Positions 11,901-24,839 are shown, counted from the stretch's first letter. The stretch is 64,000 nt of DNA from Thuidium tamariscinum (GCA_947034885.2 OX344751.2:8184001-8248000), one strand, 5' to 3'. Notes: generated by a model not told the origin, from the sequence alone. Program-made: numbers and translations.

Positions 11901-13237
11901 GAATTATGGTTCAATAATATTGTGTTCATCATAGTAATATGTGGAGGATGAATGCTTCATTGCTTTGGAGCACCACCATTCAATTTGTGGGCCATGTTTT
12001 TGCTTTGTCACATTTAATTTCAATTTTTTGCTTTTTAGTTTGTGCAAACATTCTTTGCTTTGTCCTTGGCTTTGTCTAGGAATTTGATGTTCATGAATTA
12101 TATATTTACCTTACAAATGATTATAATGTACTCAAATTTGCAACAACTTTTGAAGAGGTTGGAAATTCTACCTACTTTGATCTAATTCAAATTCCTTCTT
12201 ACTACTAATTACTTGAATTTCCAGTGCTTGTAATGATTTTATACTCATAAAATTCTTAATTGAGCATTCGAGTGTCTTTTGTCTTTCATAGGTCCAACAT
12301 TTTCACCTCACTACTAATTACTTTGAATTTTCATTGTTTGCAATGATTTGTAGTCATAGGATTCTTGCTTGCATGTTGGAGTGTATTTTGTATTTTGCAT
12401 GTCTAATAGCTTTTGAGGCATGAGCATATTTTAATGTCTAAAATTGTAGATGATCGATTTCTTTAATTTTTTTCTTTTGGGCATGCAAAGTAAATGTGTA
12501 ATCATATTGCAATATACTTCTCTTTTAACTAATGAATTCAATCATGTTTTTCCTTAGTGCCTCCTTCGATCATTGTTGAATCCCAAATGAAACAAAGCCC
12601 AATTGGTCTTTCTTTTTATGACTGTTTTAGCCTCATCACTATTCTTAATAATATAACCATTACCTATGTTATGACAAAATTTTCAAAGTTGTTGCTTGAT
12701 TTACCTTCCTAAAATAACCTATTAATGATAGTTGTTGCTATGTAATGAGAGCTTCCTTACCCTCCTCCCTATACTTGGCTTGAACACATACTTCCATAGC
12801 CAAGATCCAAAGCACCCTCCATTGTAGCATTGGATATAGTTTCCTAAACATTAGGAGTACTAAGTTTTCTTCATTTTCCCTTAGCTTCACATAGATGGTA
12901 AACTTTTAATAAGGCCCATAGTAGACTTCTTTTTCAAGACCTTTTAGTATTTTTTGCATGAGCCACATCTTCAACTTTACTATCCTCAAACCTTGAAACT
13001 TGTCAAATGAAGAAGCTTTTTAGTTGGAGCTCATAGCAATAGCAAAACATTTGAATTTGAATTTTTTTAATATAAGCCACAACACCTACAATAAGGAGTT
13101 TAGAATGCAATGACAAGGTTGGAAGCTTTGGATAGTCTACATTGGAGACCCAAGGAAGTATCGTACCCAAGCTCTACACAATGTTCGCCAAGTGTTGTTT
13201 CTTGTGGGGATTAGATTGCCCCAATGTGATGATGTTG
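8977..13237. other. Long AT-rich intergenic stretch, no gene seen
   Basis: More than 4 kb of low-GC DNA with frequent stops. The open frames present (60-80 codons at 9460-9642 and 10428-10670, for example) are low complexity and unlike any protein I know. A possible TTAA element end with CCTTCAAGGACC lies near 10,857. No RNA gene was recognised. Confidence 0.55.
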
Positions 13238-13300
13238 TAAGAGCATCCCCACTGCAACTCAGCAGGTGGGGGCAATGGTTGGACCTAGCCAAGATTATTG
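13238..13300 (+). repeat. Solitary Tourist-like MITE end
   Basis: TAA followed by GAGCATCCCCACTGC matches the terminal motif of the two Tourist-like MITEs, but no matching complementary end was found downstream. It is either a truncated element or a chance match at the edge of the GC-rich island. Confidence 0.35.
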
Positions 13301-15113
13301 CCCCACAAGAAGACCATGAAATTCAAAAAATAGATTAGGCACTTTAGAATTTGAAGAGTGTTGGGTAAAATACTAAGTCTTGAGCGTGGTGCACCATGTG
13401 CTTTTGACTTGTGCTTTGACTTGCCTTTTTCACTCGAATTTTGAGGTAGCCACTCATATGCCAAAGAGGGTACAAAAGCTGAGTGGGCAACATTTTTGGG
13501 TCCTTGAGCTTGTCCCACTTGGCATCCTTCTTGTTACCTCTTGGTTGTGGGGCACGCGAGCCACGGCCGCATTCCATGCCCACGCCAAAGAGACCCTCGC
13601 TGGGCCTTCCCCCCACGCCAACCGTGGGCAGGCTGAGTGTCTTCAAAGTTGCATACACAGAGCCACCTCCTACTCCAGCCCCCCACAATGAAGGAGCCAG
13701 AGAAATCAGAACCTTCTTGAAAGAAAGGCCACAGAATTGTTGGTCGAGAAGCCAAAATGCCTCCATTGGCTGGTGCTGTCGATGGCGGGATGTCGGCATT
13801 TTGACTCCTCAGAAACTGGGTTTGGCACTTGCCAAGCTTCTACAGTGGCAGTCAATCACAGTAAAGCATCCCACGCACCTCGAGGCGATCTCGTCCACCG
13901 AGGAAAAATCCTGTGGCGTGCGAAGTGAATCCTCGTGAAGCCTTGTCTGCAGACTTTCGGGAAAAATCCACAAGCTAAAACATACAAAAACATCGACGCA
14001 CCTTTTCGCCATGCCCACTCAAGTCCTTGATCGGGAGCGGCGCCGCTGAGTGGCACCACCTCCGCCGTTCAAGGGCGCTTCTACTGCATGTGCTCAGCTT
14101 GGTATCTTTGTCATTCAATACGGAACAATTGACTCAGCTTAAAATTTTTCTTTGGTTTTCTCTTTGGAAACCTAATAAGGTAGCGAGGATTTCTCCTATT
14201 GGAAGCTCTTTGGACTTCAGTACAACAGAGCCACTCATCAGTCTACACTGGCCGTGCGTCAGAAGAGTTGGGGCTGCCACCACGGACGCAGATGCAGCGA
14301 AGTTGCGTTCTGTCGGGATAGTTATTGCAAGCTCTGCTTCCACCTTTTCGGCCACTCTTCCTCGTTTGACCCATTCGGTCGTCGAATTCCCGACTTCCTT
14401 CGCCATCCTTTCGTTAGTTTGTTCCTTCCCGACCTTCCGTAGTTCCGGTCATCGTTGGTGGCACAGAGGCAGCATCTTGGGCTTCCATCGCTCCGGCCGC
14501 CCATCGCACCTTGGACAGTTTTACTCTTTTTTTATATTGTAGGTTTGCATATTTCTAGGGTGTGGTGTTTCGTGCCCAGCCTTGTGAGGCTCTGTAGGAT
14601 AGGTCTACGGAGGCCGACAGCTCAGACCATAGCAGACCTTCAGGGTCAAAATTTCGGTAGAGTTTGGGGTTGATTGTTGCAGATGGGCAGTGGAGTGCGA
14701 AACAAGTTCGGTGAAGAATGCAGTGCGGTCAGCTGGGATTTGGGTTTTGCGAACCTTCGCGCGCATTAACCCTTGCTTCAACGTTTTGGTCATGGTTTTT
14801 AATGGGACCGGCGCTATCGTGAAGAGCGAGTGCGAAACCTCCTGAGGATTTACCACGTTGTTGCAGTAAACGGTAGGTGAGGCAAATTCATGCGTTTGAG
14901 CCTCGTGATGCTTCTGAGCTCCGTGCAAATGATTTCGTACTTGGTCATGTCCTCTGGTTAGCCAACCGCGGAGAATTGATGCAATTGGGAATTATTAGCG
15001 TGGAAGAATTGATAGCCCGCTTCTGTTCTGATCGAGGAAAGGGATTCCAAGAAGCTGGGAAGACTTGGAGCTGGAGTCTAAGGCGCTTGGTAGGGGAAAC
15101 TAAGAAGCTCGTC
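13301..15113. other. GC-richer island upstream of the receptor kinase: probable promoter and 5' UTR
   Basis: Base composition rises clearly from about 13,550 onward. Several overlapping open frames of 60-170 codons occur on both strands (plus strand 13483-13938 and 14027-14542; minus strand 13344-13799 and 14134-14406). None has a motif I recognise, and overlapping frames are expected in GC-richer DNA. A pyrimidine-rich tract ending in tattgtag near 14,540 could be a 5' UTR intron acceptor. I read this as promoter, leader and possibly decayed coding sequence. Confidence 0.35.
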
Positions 15114-17112
15114 ATGGCGGAGTCAGAGTGGGGACTGCACTGGAACTGGCGGATAAAGTTGGATTATACTTTGGTTCTTGCAAGCGCCGTGGCAATGGTG
15201 AATGGAGAATCCAAAATAGAGGGTGACGTTCTCAAGTTATCCGCACAGCAAATGCCGAATTCCGCCGTGCCCCAGGTGATCGCAGGTCGATACAGCGAGA
15301 TGAGGATAGCCAATACAGGAACCCTGCTCTCCTTGTGCTTGATGTTCGTTGTAGGTGTCCGAATGGGCTTTTTATGGAAAGGCTTTCAGCAAGTAGCCAA
15401 GCTTGTTCCACCTCTGTCGTCGTCGTCGTCGTCGTCTTCACCTCCTTCTCCTGAGCTTCGCACTCGGAAGATCTCGCGGGCGATCTCCGTGGGCTCCCTG
15501 AAGCAATACCGGCTGAAGGAGATCGTGGACATGACGGACCACTTCAAGCTGGAGCTGGGGCGAGGCGGCCAAGGTGTCGTTTACTACGCTTCTCTTCCTG
15601 AGGGCCGTGGCCAAGCCGCCGTGAAGCGCCTGCAGAAGAATCTCGTGCTTAATAATGCGAATGAGAATAACCAGCAGAGCCAGGAGGTGATGGAAAAGGC
15701 CTTTTGGGTGGAGCTGAAGACGATCTCAAGGCTGCATCACAGAAACCTGGTTTCGCTTCTGGGCTATTGTGTGGAAGACGATGACTTGTTTCTGGTGTAC
15801 GAGTTCATGGGCAAGGGCTCCCTCAGTCAACGCCTGCATTCCAAGGACGCGCCTGGGATGGACTGGAACGCCCGCTTGCGGTGTGCTGTGGAGATGGCTC
15901 AAGGGCTGGAGTATCTTCACAGCCATGCCAGTCCTTCCCTTGTGCATCGAGATATTAAATCAGGCAACATTCTCTTTGATGACGAGATGAATGCTAAAAT
16001 AGCAGACTTCGGACTCAGTAAGGCTGTGGAAATTGATCATGAAGCGACTGTGACGACCCGCGTTCGCGGCACGCATGGATACGTGTAAGTTTTTGAGTTG
16101 ATGGCATTGTCTTTGGGGTTGATGCCACAGAGCCACTAATGCGCAATGTCAGGTAGAGGATACTGTTCAAGCATTTAAACCAATATGTAGGAGCGTGCTT
16201 TCATTTCATTCGAAGCTTACTCAATTCAGCTCACTGGGGAGATCACTTTTGAGTCCAATTAGAGCCAACTCTCTTGAGATCAAAGTCTTTTCTCACTCAA
16301 TGTGTTAGCAAATTCTTACGCAAACATCCAAGTGGGAGGTCATGGAGTCCTCTCGAAAAGGGACAGTAGACAACCCCTTTTTTTAATCTAAAGATGAGTG
16401 GCTATTGATAGTTTCTTATTGAAGGCCAACCAAGTGTTTACTGCAAGAGACGAGTTGCTGTTGGTAACAGAGGGTCAGTCAGTAGGAGAGGCAGAATCAG
16501 GTTCCTATGTAGTATCCTCTACCTTACCTACTTAGAAGTTGCCTGCACACTCATCCAAACTATTGACTCTCAGCCTTTCAGCAAGTTCAATGGTATGCAT
16601 TCCCAATATTGACCTACTGAAGTGCCATCTTGTTAGGGGACCACTCCCAAAGGTAGATGTTCAAAACGTCCTGAAAAGTCTAAAAGCCCTGTTACATGCT
16701 CTTGTGCAGGGATCCTGTGTACCTTCAAACTGGCATCCCGTGTGATAAGAACGACGTGTACAGCTATGGCGTGGTGTTGTTAGAGCTCATTACAGGGCGC
16801 CGTGCCCTTGAAAAGAAGGTCAGCCTGGTGCAATGGTCCAAAGAGTCTCTGGGTTCAGACGAGCAGATGATGCGCAATCAACTCCCTCGCATTGTGGACA
16901 GCCGGATGAGCCCCTTGAACGTTTCCTATGACCAGCTCTTCGAAGTCCTGAAAGTGGCTCGCAGTTGCGTCCAGGAGAGGCAGGAGAGTCGGCCCTCCAT
17001 GCAGGATGTGGTGGCTGGGCTGTACAATGCCAATTGCAAAGAAAGCACCGAGCTCCCTATGGTTGAAGTACGGACAGCTAACTCCCCATCACAACGTCCA
17101 TGCGTTTCTTGA
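15114..17112 (+). CDS. Receptor-like Ser/Thr protein kinase (RLK/Pelle type), two exons
   Basis: Exons 15114-16084 and 16710-17112 give about 457 residues. A hydrophobic segment at about residues 65-88 is a likely membrane anchor, followed by a Ser-rich juxtamembrane stretch (a run of eight Ser). The kinase domain has the glycine loop LGRGGQGVV (148-156), lysine in AAVKRL (about 171), HRDIKSGN (catalytic Asp about 280), DFG (about 298) and GTHGYVDPVY, which spans the intron. It is an RD kinase and looks catalytically intact. The family normally relays cell-surface signals, but here no LRR, lectin or other ectodomain is visible, so the ligand cannot be guessed. The frame is open upstream to 14,877. 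I chose the ATG at 15114 for its good context (gtcATGGcg); 14979 is the alternative. An upstream ectodomain exon is not excluded. The 625-bp intron holds a transposon-like insertion. Confidence 0.85.
16151..16525 (+). mobile_element. AAGGTAGAGGATAC-ended DNA element inside the kinase intron
   Basis: Starts AGGTAGAGGATACTG and ends AGTATCCTCTACCTT, an inverted repeat of about 13 bp. Shares termini and internal stretches (gagatca, aagtgggaggt, gggacagt/gggatagt, acaacc) with the insertion at 28964-29284 in an ARP5 intron. No clear target duplication and no coding capacity. The AAGGTAG terminus also resembles that of the intergenic elements at 20052 and 53159. Confidence 0.6.
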
Positions 17113-17968
17113 TGTCGATAATGTGGAAGTTTGGAGGATTTTCGATAATCTTAATCTTTAGATAATCGATTTTAATGTCTGGAAGAATGGAGTGTTAACA
17201 CTTACTGACGCAGACATCTGTGGAATCGCAGGTGCCTTTGAATCGATTTGGCAGCAATGTGCGCTCTAGTCACGATGGGAGTCTCCACAATCCACATACA
17301 CACACTCAGCATGGGGATTGGTAAATTTACCTCCTTGCAGTGGCCCACAAGTAATAACCCCATGAACAAAACTAAGTATAAATGTAATTTACACGAGTTT
17401 CAACATGCTTATTGTTCACAACTAACTTCTCAAACTAGAATTAACTAGTCCATTTTGGAAGCTTACAGTTGATTATGATAGCTTTCAAACATATAGCTTT
17501 GTTTAAAAAATGGAGGACATATTTCTGCTTTCTCTTGACATATTTTGTACCTTTCTTTGAAGCTTCTTAGATGATTTGTTTCATCTCTTATAGATATGGA
17601 AGCACACACTTTTGACCATTTGAAGAATTCAATCTTAAGTGCCCAAGCTAAAAATAAAATGCTCACTTTGGAAGATTTTAGGGACTTTTAAAATATGTTT
17701 TTCTTGTTCCAAGATGTTCCAAAATGTAGTCCTTGATTTCTTCTTTCTAGCGATGCACTTGTGACCTGCCCGTGAAGCTTCCTGAAAATGATTTGTTGCA
17801 AATCCTATAGATATGGAAGTGACATGGAAGTGGTAAATGTGAGCATTTGGGCACTGAAGGGTTAATATAATACTGAGCCATTTTGTATGAAGAAGTCAAC
17901 TTGCACGCTGTTTCACATATGCACCCAAACCACCCCAACTCATGTGTGAAAATTTCCTTTTTGTGCAG
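17113..17968. other. Kinase 3' region and AT-rich DNA with a solitary element end
   Basis: Contains the downstream region of the kinase, then AT-rich sequence. Near 17,852-17,865, gggcactgaaggg followed by TTAA looks like a right end of the TTAA-bounded family, with no left partner found. An upstream exon for the unknown gene at 17,969 should lie here or further upstream, but I could not fix one. Confidence 0.35.
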
Positions 17969-19053
17969 CTCTCCGTCGTATGATATCAAGGAGAACAGCA
18001 TCTTGGTGAAATGCAGCATTGCCGGCGCCAAGGTTGTGTTGAGGTGTAAGATCTGGCCCACACCCAGGAACTTCGGTTTGAACAAGGTGGAAGCGTCCTT
18101 GAATGGGGCGTTTCTGTGGAAGAAGGGCCTCTGGTGGTTCAACGCCAAAAGCAGTCGTGAATTCACCATTGGCGACGATGTGAAGCTGATTGCCGAATGG
18201 CATGTCACACTGCGCACCAGTTGGGACACTCTGCCTTCCAACGACCCTCGACGAAACCTTGGCCCTTTCTGCGTTGAGTATCTAGCTCTCAAGGATGAGA
18301 ACCATGTCGCTTTGGTGGAGTACCGTGGAGACCAGTCACCCCTGCTGGACAAATCACCCTCGGTAAGCTCACGTTCCTCACCCACAACCATATCCTCATC
18401 ATTTGGCTGCAGTAGGGATGTGGGACCTTGCAACTCCTGCCGATTTGTTACCAAATTCATTGGTAAAAATTGTGATTCTTCTTTCCTCGAGGACCAGCTT
18501 CCTTTGGGAATGCGATTTGTAGTAGCTTTTTGTCTGCAGACTAATTCAGTCGCCAATTCATCCTAGACGTTTTAAATGTCACAGTCTAGGTGCCCCAAAT
18601 GGACTGGAGTTATGTAACATTATGACAATTAATAGTTTTGCATGTACCGAACTGATATTAAACTAGAGCTCCCTATATTATCACATCTATATGCAACTTC
18701 TGGTGACATGATACTGAGTACAGAGTGAATTTTGAATAGGGTATGTCTATTCTATAGAGCTTGTTAAGAGAATAGGGGAGGAGATGTTAAAGAGATCTAA
18801 GTGTATTCTTCTCACAACTCCGACATTACCTGATCTGCCATGTTCGGAAGTTTCATGGAGTCTGTCAAAGTTAGCAGTTGAAAGTACTATGGTATTCACA
18901 TTGGGGTTTTGATTAGAATTCTGTTGTGGCATGCAGCAAGAGCGGAATAATCCGAGGAGACAGAGTAGTGGATCTGGTTCTGGCTCAGGCTCAGCTGAAC
19001 GTCGGAGGAGTAATCATGCGGGGCGACTGAGGCGCTCTGACAGTCCTATTTAA
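17969..19053 (+). CDS. Unrecognised gene, two 3' exons (partial model)
   Basis: Exon 17969-18362 follows a good acceptor (tttttgtgcag) and is read in phase 2, so at least one upstream exon is missing. It ends at cccTCG before gtaagc. It joins in frame to 18937-19053, which ends at a TAA. The first exon encodes about 131 residues, rich in Trp and beta-prone, with stretches such as KVVLRCKIWP, KKGLWWFN and IAEWHVTLRTSW. The last exon gives 38 residues with a Gly-Ser repeat and many Arg, a likely disordered basic tail. Codon composition is gene-like, unlike the flanking AT-rich DNA. I do not recognise the family. No donor in the kinase's last exon has the right phase to join it, so it is probably a separate gene. 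Confidence 0.5.
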
Positions 19054-20051
19054 CTGCACCATTCAATTTACCCTGCCTTTTAGGGTGTTTTTTTATACTC
19101 TATTCATGCTTGATGCTGTGCTTCTGCACTCGAGCTTCACCCGCGGCACTGCCTCTCCAAGGTATGTAAGCCTTAAATGCGTCCAAAAAAGCATTTGAAC
19201 ATGATTCCTCTCACTGTACTGCCTTCATCTTTGTTGAATCTTTTTGGGCGACTGTTGCAATGAGGTGTAAACATTTGAAGAGTTTGTGATTCTTCAAGCT
19301 GCTTTGGCATTCCAATTTGATGCACGTCGATATTCTTACTTCTGGGTGTTCTCAGGATGCAACTAACAGGTTCATGCTTAGTGCATAATGGAACTGATTA
19401 GGTTGTGAATTCTACTTAAGAAGCAACCATTCTCCACAGCTGGGTTTCATGTGTTCACGGCTATTTTTTTTGTTCTTTTCAGGGTGTGGAAATGCAACCA
19501 ACGAAAGAGAATCTCAGATACTGTCGAGGAGATGAATTGGGCTATTGAGGTTCATGTCTTCAGCCATTTAGAAATGTGCCTGCAGACCTCAGTATCCTCG
19601 GCCTGGCATATTGCCAAATTTGAAGTTAGTGTTTGTACAATCATGTGGGGGACTTTGTAGATGCCAATTCCACCAGTCTGCTGAAAAGAACGGACGTTTT
19701 GGTGCTGGTAATTGATTTTTTTCAAAGAGTTATGACGATCTCCCTGTAAATGGAGTAAATGGATTCTGTATTGATAGGTCATGAGTAGTCATATTGCTGT
19801 ATTGCCGTGGTGGCACCAGATATGAATTACATTAGAGACCGAATGGTGTTCCTAAACTCTGAGAACCTGGATGTTGTTATTAAATTCACCTTTTCAACTC
19901 CAGCAAAGGTTCATACTGCAATCATTCAAGAGAAATTGAAGATTGTGAGTGGGCAGTGAGAATGAACTATGAAATAACAAAATTCTAGGCCATGAACCTC
20001 AATTGTTTGATGACCATTTACAAAAACTACTAAATCAAGAGCAAGTATTGT
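19054..20051. other. Downstream region of the unknown gene
   Basis: Probably 3' UTR and flanking sequence, with composition between exon and intergenic DNA to about 19,780. Short open frames at 19451-19660 and 19552-19782 have no recognisable motif. Nothing else seen. Confidence 0.35.
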
Positions 20052-20382
20052 AAGGTAGGAGGCTCATAAACGGACCATCTAAAGACTGGAGCTGAATTTT
20101 GAGGAGGTGAAACATCTTGAAATATTTAGTAAATTTTCTTTTTTCTTGAAAGACAAGTGGAATTGATATCTAACTCAAGTTGTTTCATATTTTTTTGAGC
20201 TTTGTAGAATTAGTTAATAAATTTTGAAGTTGAAATGGCATAGGGCTCTAAAATCGTCCACCTCCTAAAACGTTCATTGTTTGTACACTATTGAAGGCTA
20301 TGAAAAAGCAACATGTACAAAGTGTATGTTTAAAAGAGGTGGTCCATTTTAGAACATGAGCATTTTTAGAACCTCCTACCTT
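20052..20382 (+). mobile_element. AAGGTAGGAGG-ended MITE (hAT-like, tentative), copy 1
   Basis: Starts AAGGTAGGAGGCTCATAAAC and ends AACCTCCTACCTT. Flanks agtattgt (20044-20051) and agtattga (20383-20390) match at 7 of 8 positions, as expected for an 8-bp target duplication of hAT type. The interior (aaacatcttgaaatatttagt, gttgtttcatattttttt, gtagaattagttaat) is shared with 51,350-51,530 and, in reverse orientation, with 53159-53473. No coding capacity. Confidence 0.65.
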
Positions 20383-20390
20383 AGTATTGA

Positions 20391-23300
20391 TAACAATTAA
20401 CCATAACATTCAACATACAAAGAATTTACTAGAACTATATAATATTAAAAAATTCAATGTAGGTGAATTCCAATAGAAATGGCTTGGTAACTCAATGTAC
20501 AAGGGAATTCTAGCATCCAAATAAGATGGATACATTTAGAAAACCTTCTCAATACACAATGTAATGACTTGAGAACATGTAATTTAGGAGACTTGAATGA
20601 ATGTGCATGGTCTACCATTGTACTAGGTGTCCCCTACAAAACTTGAGACACTTTCAAACAATTACTCCTCTTCCATTGCATCCCCTTTCAAGACTTGTAC
20701 ATGTTGTCTAAGTTGTGTGATTCTTGTTCATAGAACAACTATTGCACAAAATAAAATAAATATCCATCAAATCCATGTGCCATAAAATGTTCAATCAATG
20801 ATAAATTAACACTTCGTGAAATTTAGTATAATGGAGACATTCCATGCTCAAATAGAAAGAGACATGTGTGTCCATTTTTGAAATCATAACCTTTGAAATG
20901 AGTATAGCTTTGAGGATTAGGAGACAAGTAGTTGTACAAGTATTGTTTTCTTTCCTACAATTTTACAATATTAATACTAAAGTAATATATATGTCAACTA
21001 TCACACCTCTTATAAATGAAAACAAAATTGTGAATAGAACCTAGTCTAGTTGAATTTGGAGTGGAACATGCCTTGTTTATAATACAAAGATCCACAATGC
21101 TACCCCTGTCAAGATCATTGAAGATACCAACACAAATAGGAATTGTCATGATTGCCATTCCCTCTTTTTTTGGCATAACATATGATAACAACCACCCAAA
21201 TTTAAAGACATTGGTCACAACAAATCAAAGATCAAGACTATTATTGGCTAAGTTAGTCTATAAGAGAGTACTTCATTAGTAAATGCAAAAAGTTATCATT
21301 CAACAATTATTTCTCTACAACTACCCTCAATCATTCAAACATTTAACTTGAAGTGGGAAGCTTTTGCCAAACAACACAATACTAATGACAAACAAAAAGG
21401 CTTTGAGTTCAACTATTACTTTGTACAAAATTTTAGAAGCTTAAAGCAATATAAAATTAAAAAAGAATTACCATCAAATTTTCCTTGTACCTAGATTCGA
21501 AGATGAACATGGTAGCCAATGAATGTGAACCCATTGTAGCAAATAAGAGTGTATTTGTTGATCTATGTGGGTAAACCTAAAATAGCATACCTCTCAATGT
21601 CAATCTTGTTATTATTGAACAACTTTGTTTCAAGCCATAGTCAATACTAAAAGTCTAGATAAAGCATGCAGTATGTTTCATTTCAAATAGATCATAATTT
21701 TAATTAACAACTATTTAAATATGACTTCCATGAATAAACCATGTAAAACCCTTTAAAATTCATCATGTCGAGAAGCTTAAATTATATGTATAACTAAAAT
21801 AGTCTCTTAGAAATCACTTGTATTCAATTGATGATTGATTTTAAAAATACTTAAGAAAATTTGGAATTATGTGTCAATAAATATTGATTGGTGCAATGAT
21901 AGATCCAAGTGTACGGATATAGTCTAAAATATAGTCTAGTCAATTTTTACAAGTTTTGCTTGAAAGTCACTATTAAATTATTTTTTAGAATTTAAATAAC
22001 AAACCATCAAATTTTAGAAAGTTTGGACTATCTTCTAATAGCTTTAACTTCTTTTAGGAACATTTAGAGAAATACCTCAATGAATGCTATGTTAATTTCA
22101 TTTGTTTCTTCTCTCATTTTTTTCTTGTGGAGAGATAGTTCTATGCCAAATCCAATATTTGAGGTTCCATCCCCCTTATATTATTATTCTTAAAAACAAT
22201 TATTTATGGAATTTTAACTCCAAGATTTTTTCTATTATAATTTTATTTTACACTGCTACCATATATAGTCCTGTGTACAAGATTCAATATCAACACCTAT
22301 TTATCTAATGTAAATTTGGTTAAATGATTTATCTATAGGGCATAGGAATAAGTTTATATTAAAAAAAAAAACTATTTCTATTTTTTAGATTTACATATTC
22401 TTGGAATGCTACTTCCTGCAACTTTGAGGAAACCATTTTGAATTATTGGTGATTTTAGGCAACCTCTAGTGACTATATTATCTAAACTCTAGTATGAAAT
22501 TTTAAACTTAGCTTTTCACTTTTATACTATATATGTGAAACTTTGTTTCATGTGATTCTACTAAGTATTGTAAAATTAATAGGATATTTAAAAAAATTTA
22601 AACTACAAGAAGGCAATCAAAATCAAAATCAATACTGACTCATTATAATTTATTTCATAAAATAGAATGATTTGTATTTTCAAAGAAGGCTTCTAATTAT
22701 TCAAACTTGGTTATATCTTTAATCTATAAAAGATGCCATGACTAGTTCAGTTCTATAAATGATACAAAATCCTTTTGTCTAGGATAGTAGTGCAATTGTT
22801 CATCTTCATAATTCTGCATAAAAAGCTAAGGTCTTTTATAGTAGTTTGACTTCTACTAAGTGGTTTTGGATTTATCTAAATCTACTATTGTCACAATTGT
22901 CAAAAAGGATGATTTCCACAACCACCAACCTGTCCTTCAATGATAAAAAATCAACTATAAGTTTAAATTTTGAATAATAAACAAATACAAACAAGTCTAA
23001 AAATACACATGAAAACATGATTTTTTCATCTATACAAATGTTTGTAGATTCTTGTACTACTTTCCTAACGTTTGGATTGTATAGATTATTAGATTATGTC
23101 AATATTTAATAGGTCAAATAGTAATAGTATATTTCACTTCAAAATGATTTTTCTTTTTCAATTGTGTATGTAAGACAATCTCAATATATCACCAATACAA
23201 AGGATATTATTTAGTAGATAATTCTTCTAACAAAGTGTGTGACACCAATTTATCAAAGTCATGTTATTTTTAATTAGCATATATAGGTTAAATTGTTATC

Positions 23301-24300
23301 AAAATGTACTAATGTCTACAACAAATTTGTTTGTAGAGAAGACCTAAATTAATGTGTATAGTATGAAAATTTGGAATACTATTACAAGTGAAGAGCAAGG
23401 GTCAGTGATCCCAAAATTGGCTAAATTTCACTCATTTTCTACTTAATTTTTTCATGCCCTTTGTATAAATTTTAAAAAATCTTCTAAAAATGAACATTTG
23501 GCTAAAAACCCTGAATTGGTTTTGAGAGGGTGCCACATCTTCTCCCAAATTTTGTTTTTCTTCTAGTTTCAAAAATAAGGTTTGACAAATGCTAATTAAG
23601 AGTATATTTTATTTTTATTTTTAATTTTTGTTCTCTTTTTACATAGAATTTTTAATATAATTTTTGAAAAAAGAAACTCCCAAGTATTTTGGCATCTATT
23701 TTTTTCCTCCAAATTTCCCTACAACTCTGTTAATTTCTCAGTGATCTCCTAATTCCTCATAATGATGATAACCTTAATGCTTTTCAGTTCCTGCATGAAG
23801 TTCACGCTCAAACATTCTGACAGACTATTGGTAAAGTTTTGTGAGGGTTGTGTGTTTCAATTGTTCGACCACCTCAGAGATTTAGGGTTTAGGGTTCAAA
23901 TTATTCGAACTTCACTGCGACAGACAGATTCGGAGCTTCTCTCTACCGGTGCAACTCGTATTGCGACTGGATCAAGCAATTTGGGTCCCAAGAGGATGTT
24001 TGTTATGATTACACGACATGATATAAGATTAGGGTTTACGAATTGATCGACGAAGTTCCAAGTTTTTGCTGTCTGTGCTACTCGTTGAGATCAGTGGGTG
24101 TTTTTGTAAGTGATTACCCGTTTGCTCCAATCTCGATTTTGCTATGCAATTTCCCCTGTCCTTTCTGTTTGCTCCTGTTATGCTTGGGGTACTTGCCGAC
24201 CTTTGATTTTTGCTGGGTGGCAGCAATGTCGTATTTTTAGGGATTGTTGCGGTTTGGGAGGCGTTGCAGAATCTGTGAGGAGAGATTGGTCTTGACTTAC
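20391..24300. other. AT-rich intergenic DNA, no gene seen until the ARP5 upstream region
   Basis: About 3.4 kb of low-GC sequence to roughly 23,760 with only short, random-looking open frames. Composition becomes gene-like from about 23,780, consistent with the ARP5 promoter and leader. Open frames there (23762-24046, for example) show no motif. The word agggttt, common in plant leaders, occurs several times near 23,880-24,040. Confidence 0.5.
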
Positions 24301-24839
24301 CAGGTGAGGTTTATGACGGATTTGTGATTTATTGCAAAATTTTCCTAGTCAATAACAAACTCAACGCAAATTCTGTGGCGGACCTCTAGAAAAAAAATTT
24401 ATAGCGTGATTGGAAGGGATGATTTGTTTTGGTCGTTTGATGTTCATATCCGAAGTTCAAACCCTGAATTTTCTTGTGTCTATCTCACTTGATTTTCGAT
24501 TTTTGATGCGTTTCCAACGACGGCACTCTTGAGTATTGATTCCAGTAATTACTTTTTTGAAAAGTCGGTTTTTGGAGTGTAGTGGAGAGGCTCTAATTCT
24601 TCGAGGCAGGAATGTACTTATTATTGGGGGCATTCTGACTTTGGGAGTGAAAAACAGTCGTTGGCTTTTGTTTTGTCTCTTTATACTGCACTTGTAACGG
24701 AGAGCTATAAATATGGAATTGTGTGGTCTGTATTGGAAGGCTTTTGTTCCAACTTCGGATTTATCTGCCTTGGGGGGTTTACTCTCAAGTGACACAACAA
24801 TGTCCATGCAATAGCTGCAACTCAATCCATGCACCAGCA

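Noticed and set aside
13344..13938. 151-codon open frames on both strands
   Set aside because: They overlap in opposite directions in a GC-richer stretch, with no motif or splice context that supports either.
14027..14542. 171-codon plus-strand frame and 90-codon minus-strand frame (14134-14406) upstream of the kinase
   Set aside because: The plus-strand product looks like random sequence. The minus-strand product looks slightly more protein-like, but no family was recognised and no exon partner found.
17747..18556. 269-codon minus-strand open frame
   Set aside because: It lies opposite the Trp-rich exon at 17969-18362, which has the better splice signals and coding look on the plus strand, so the minus frame is a shadow.
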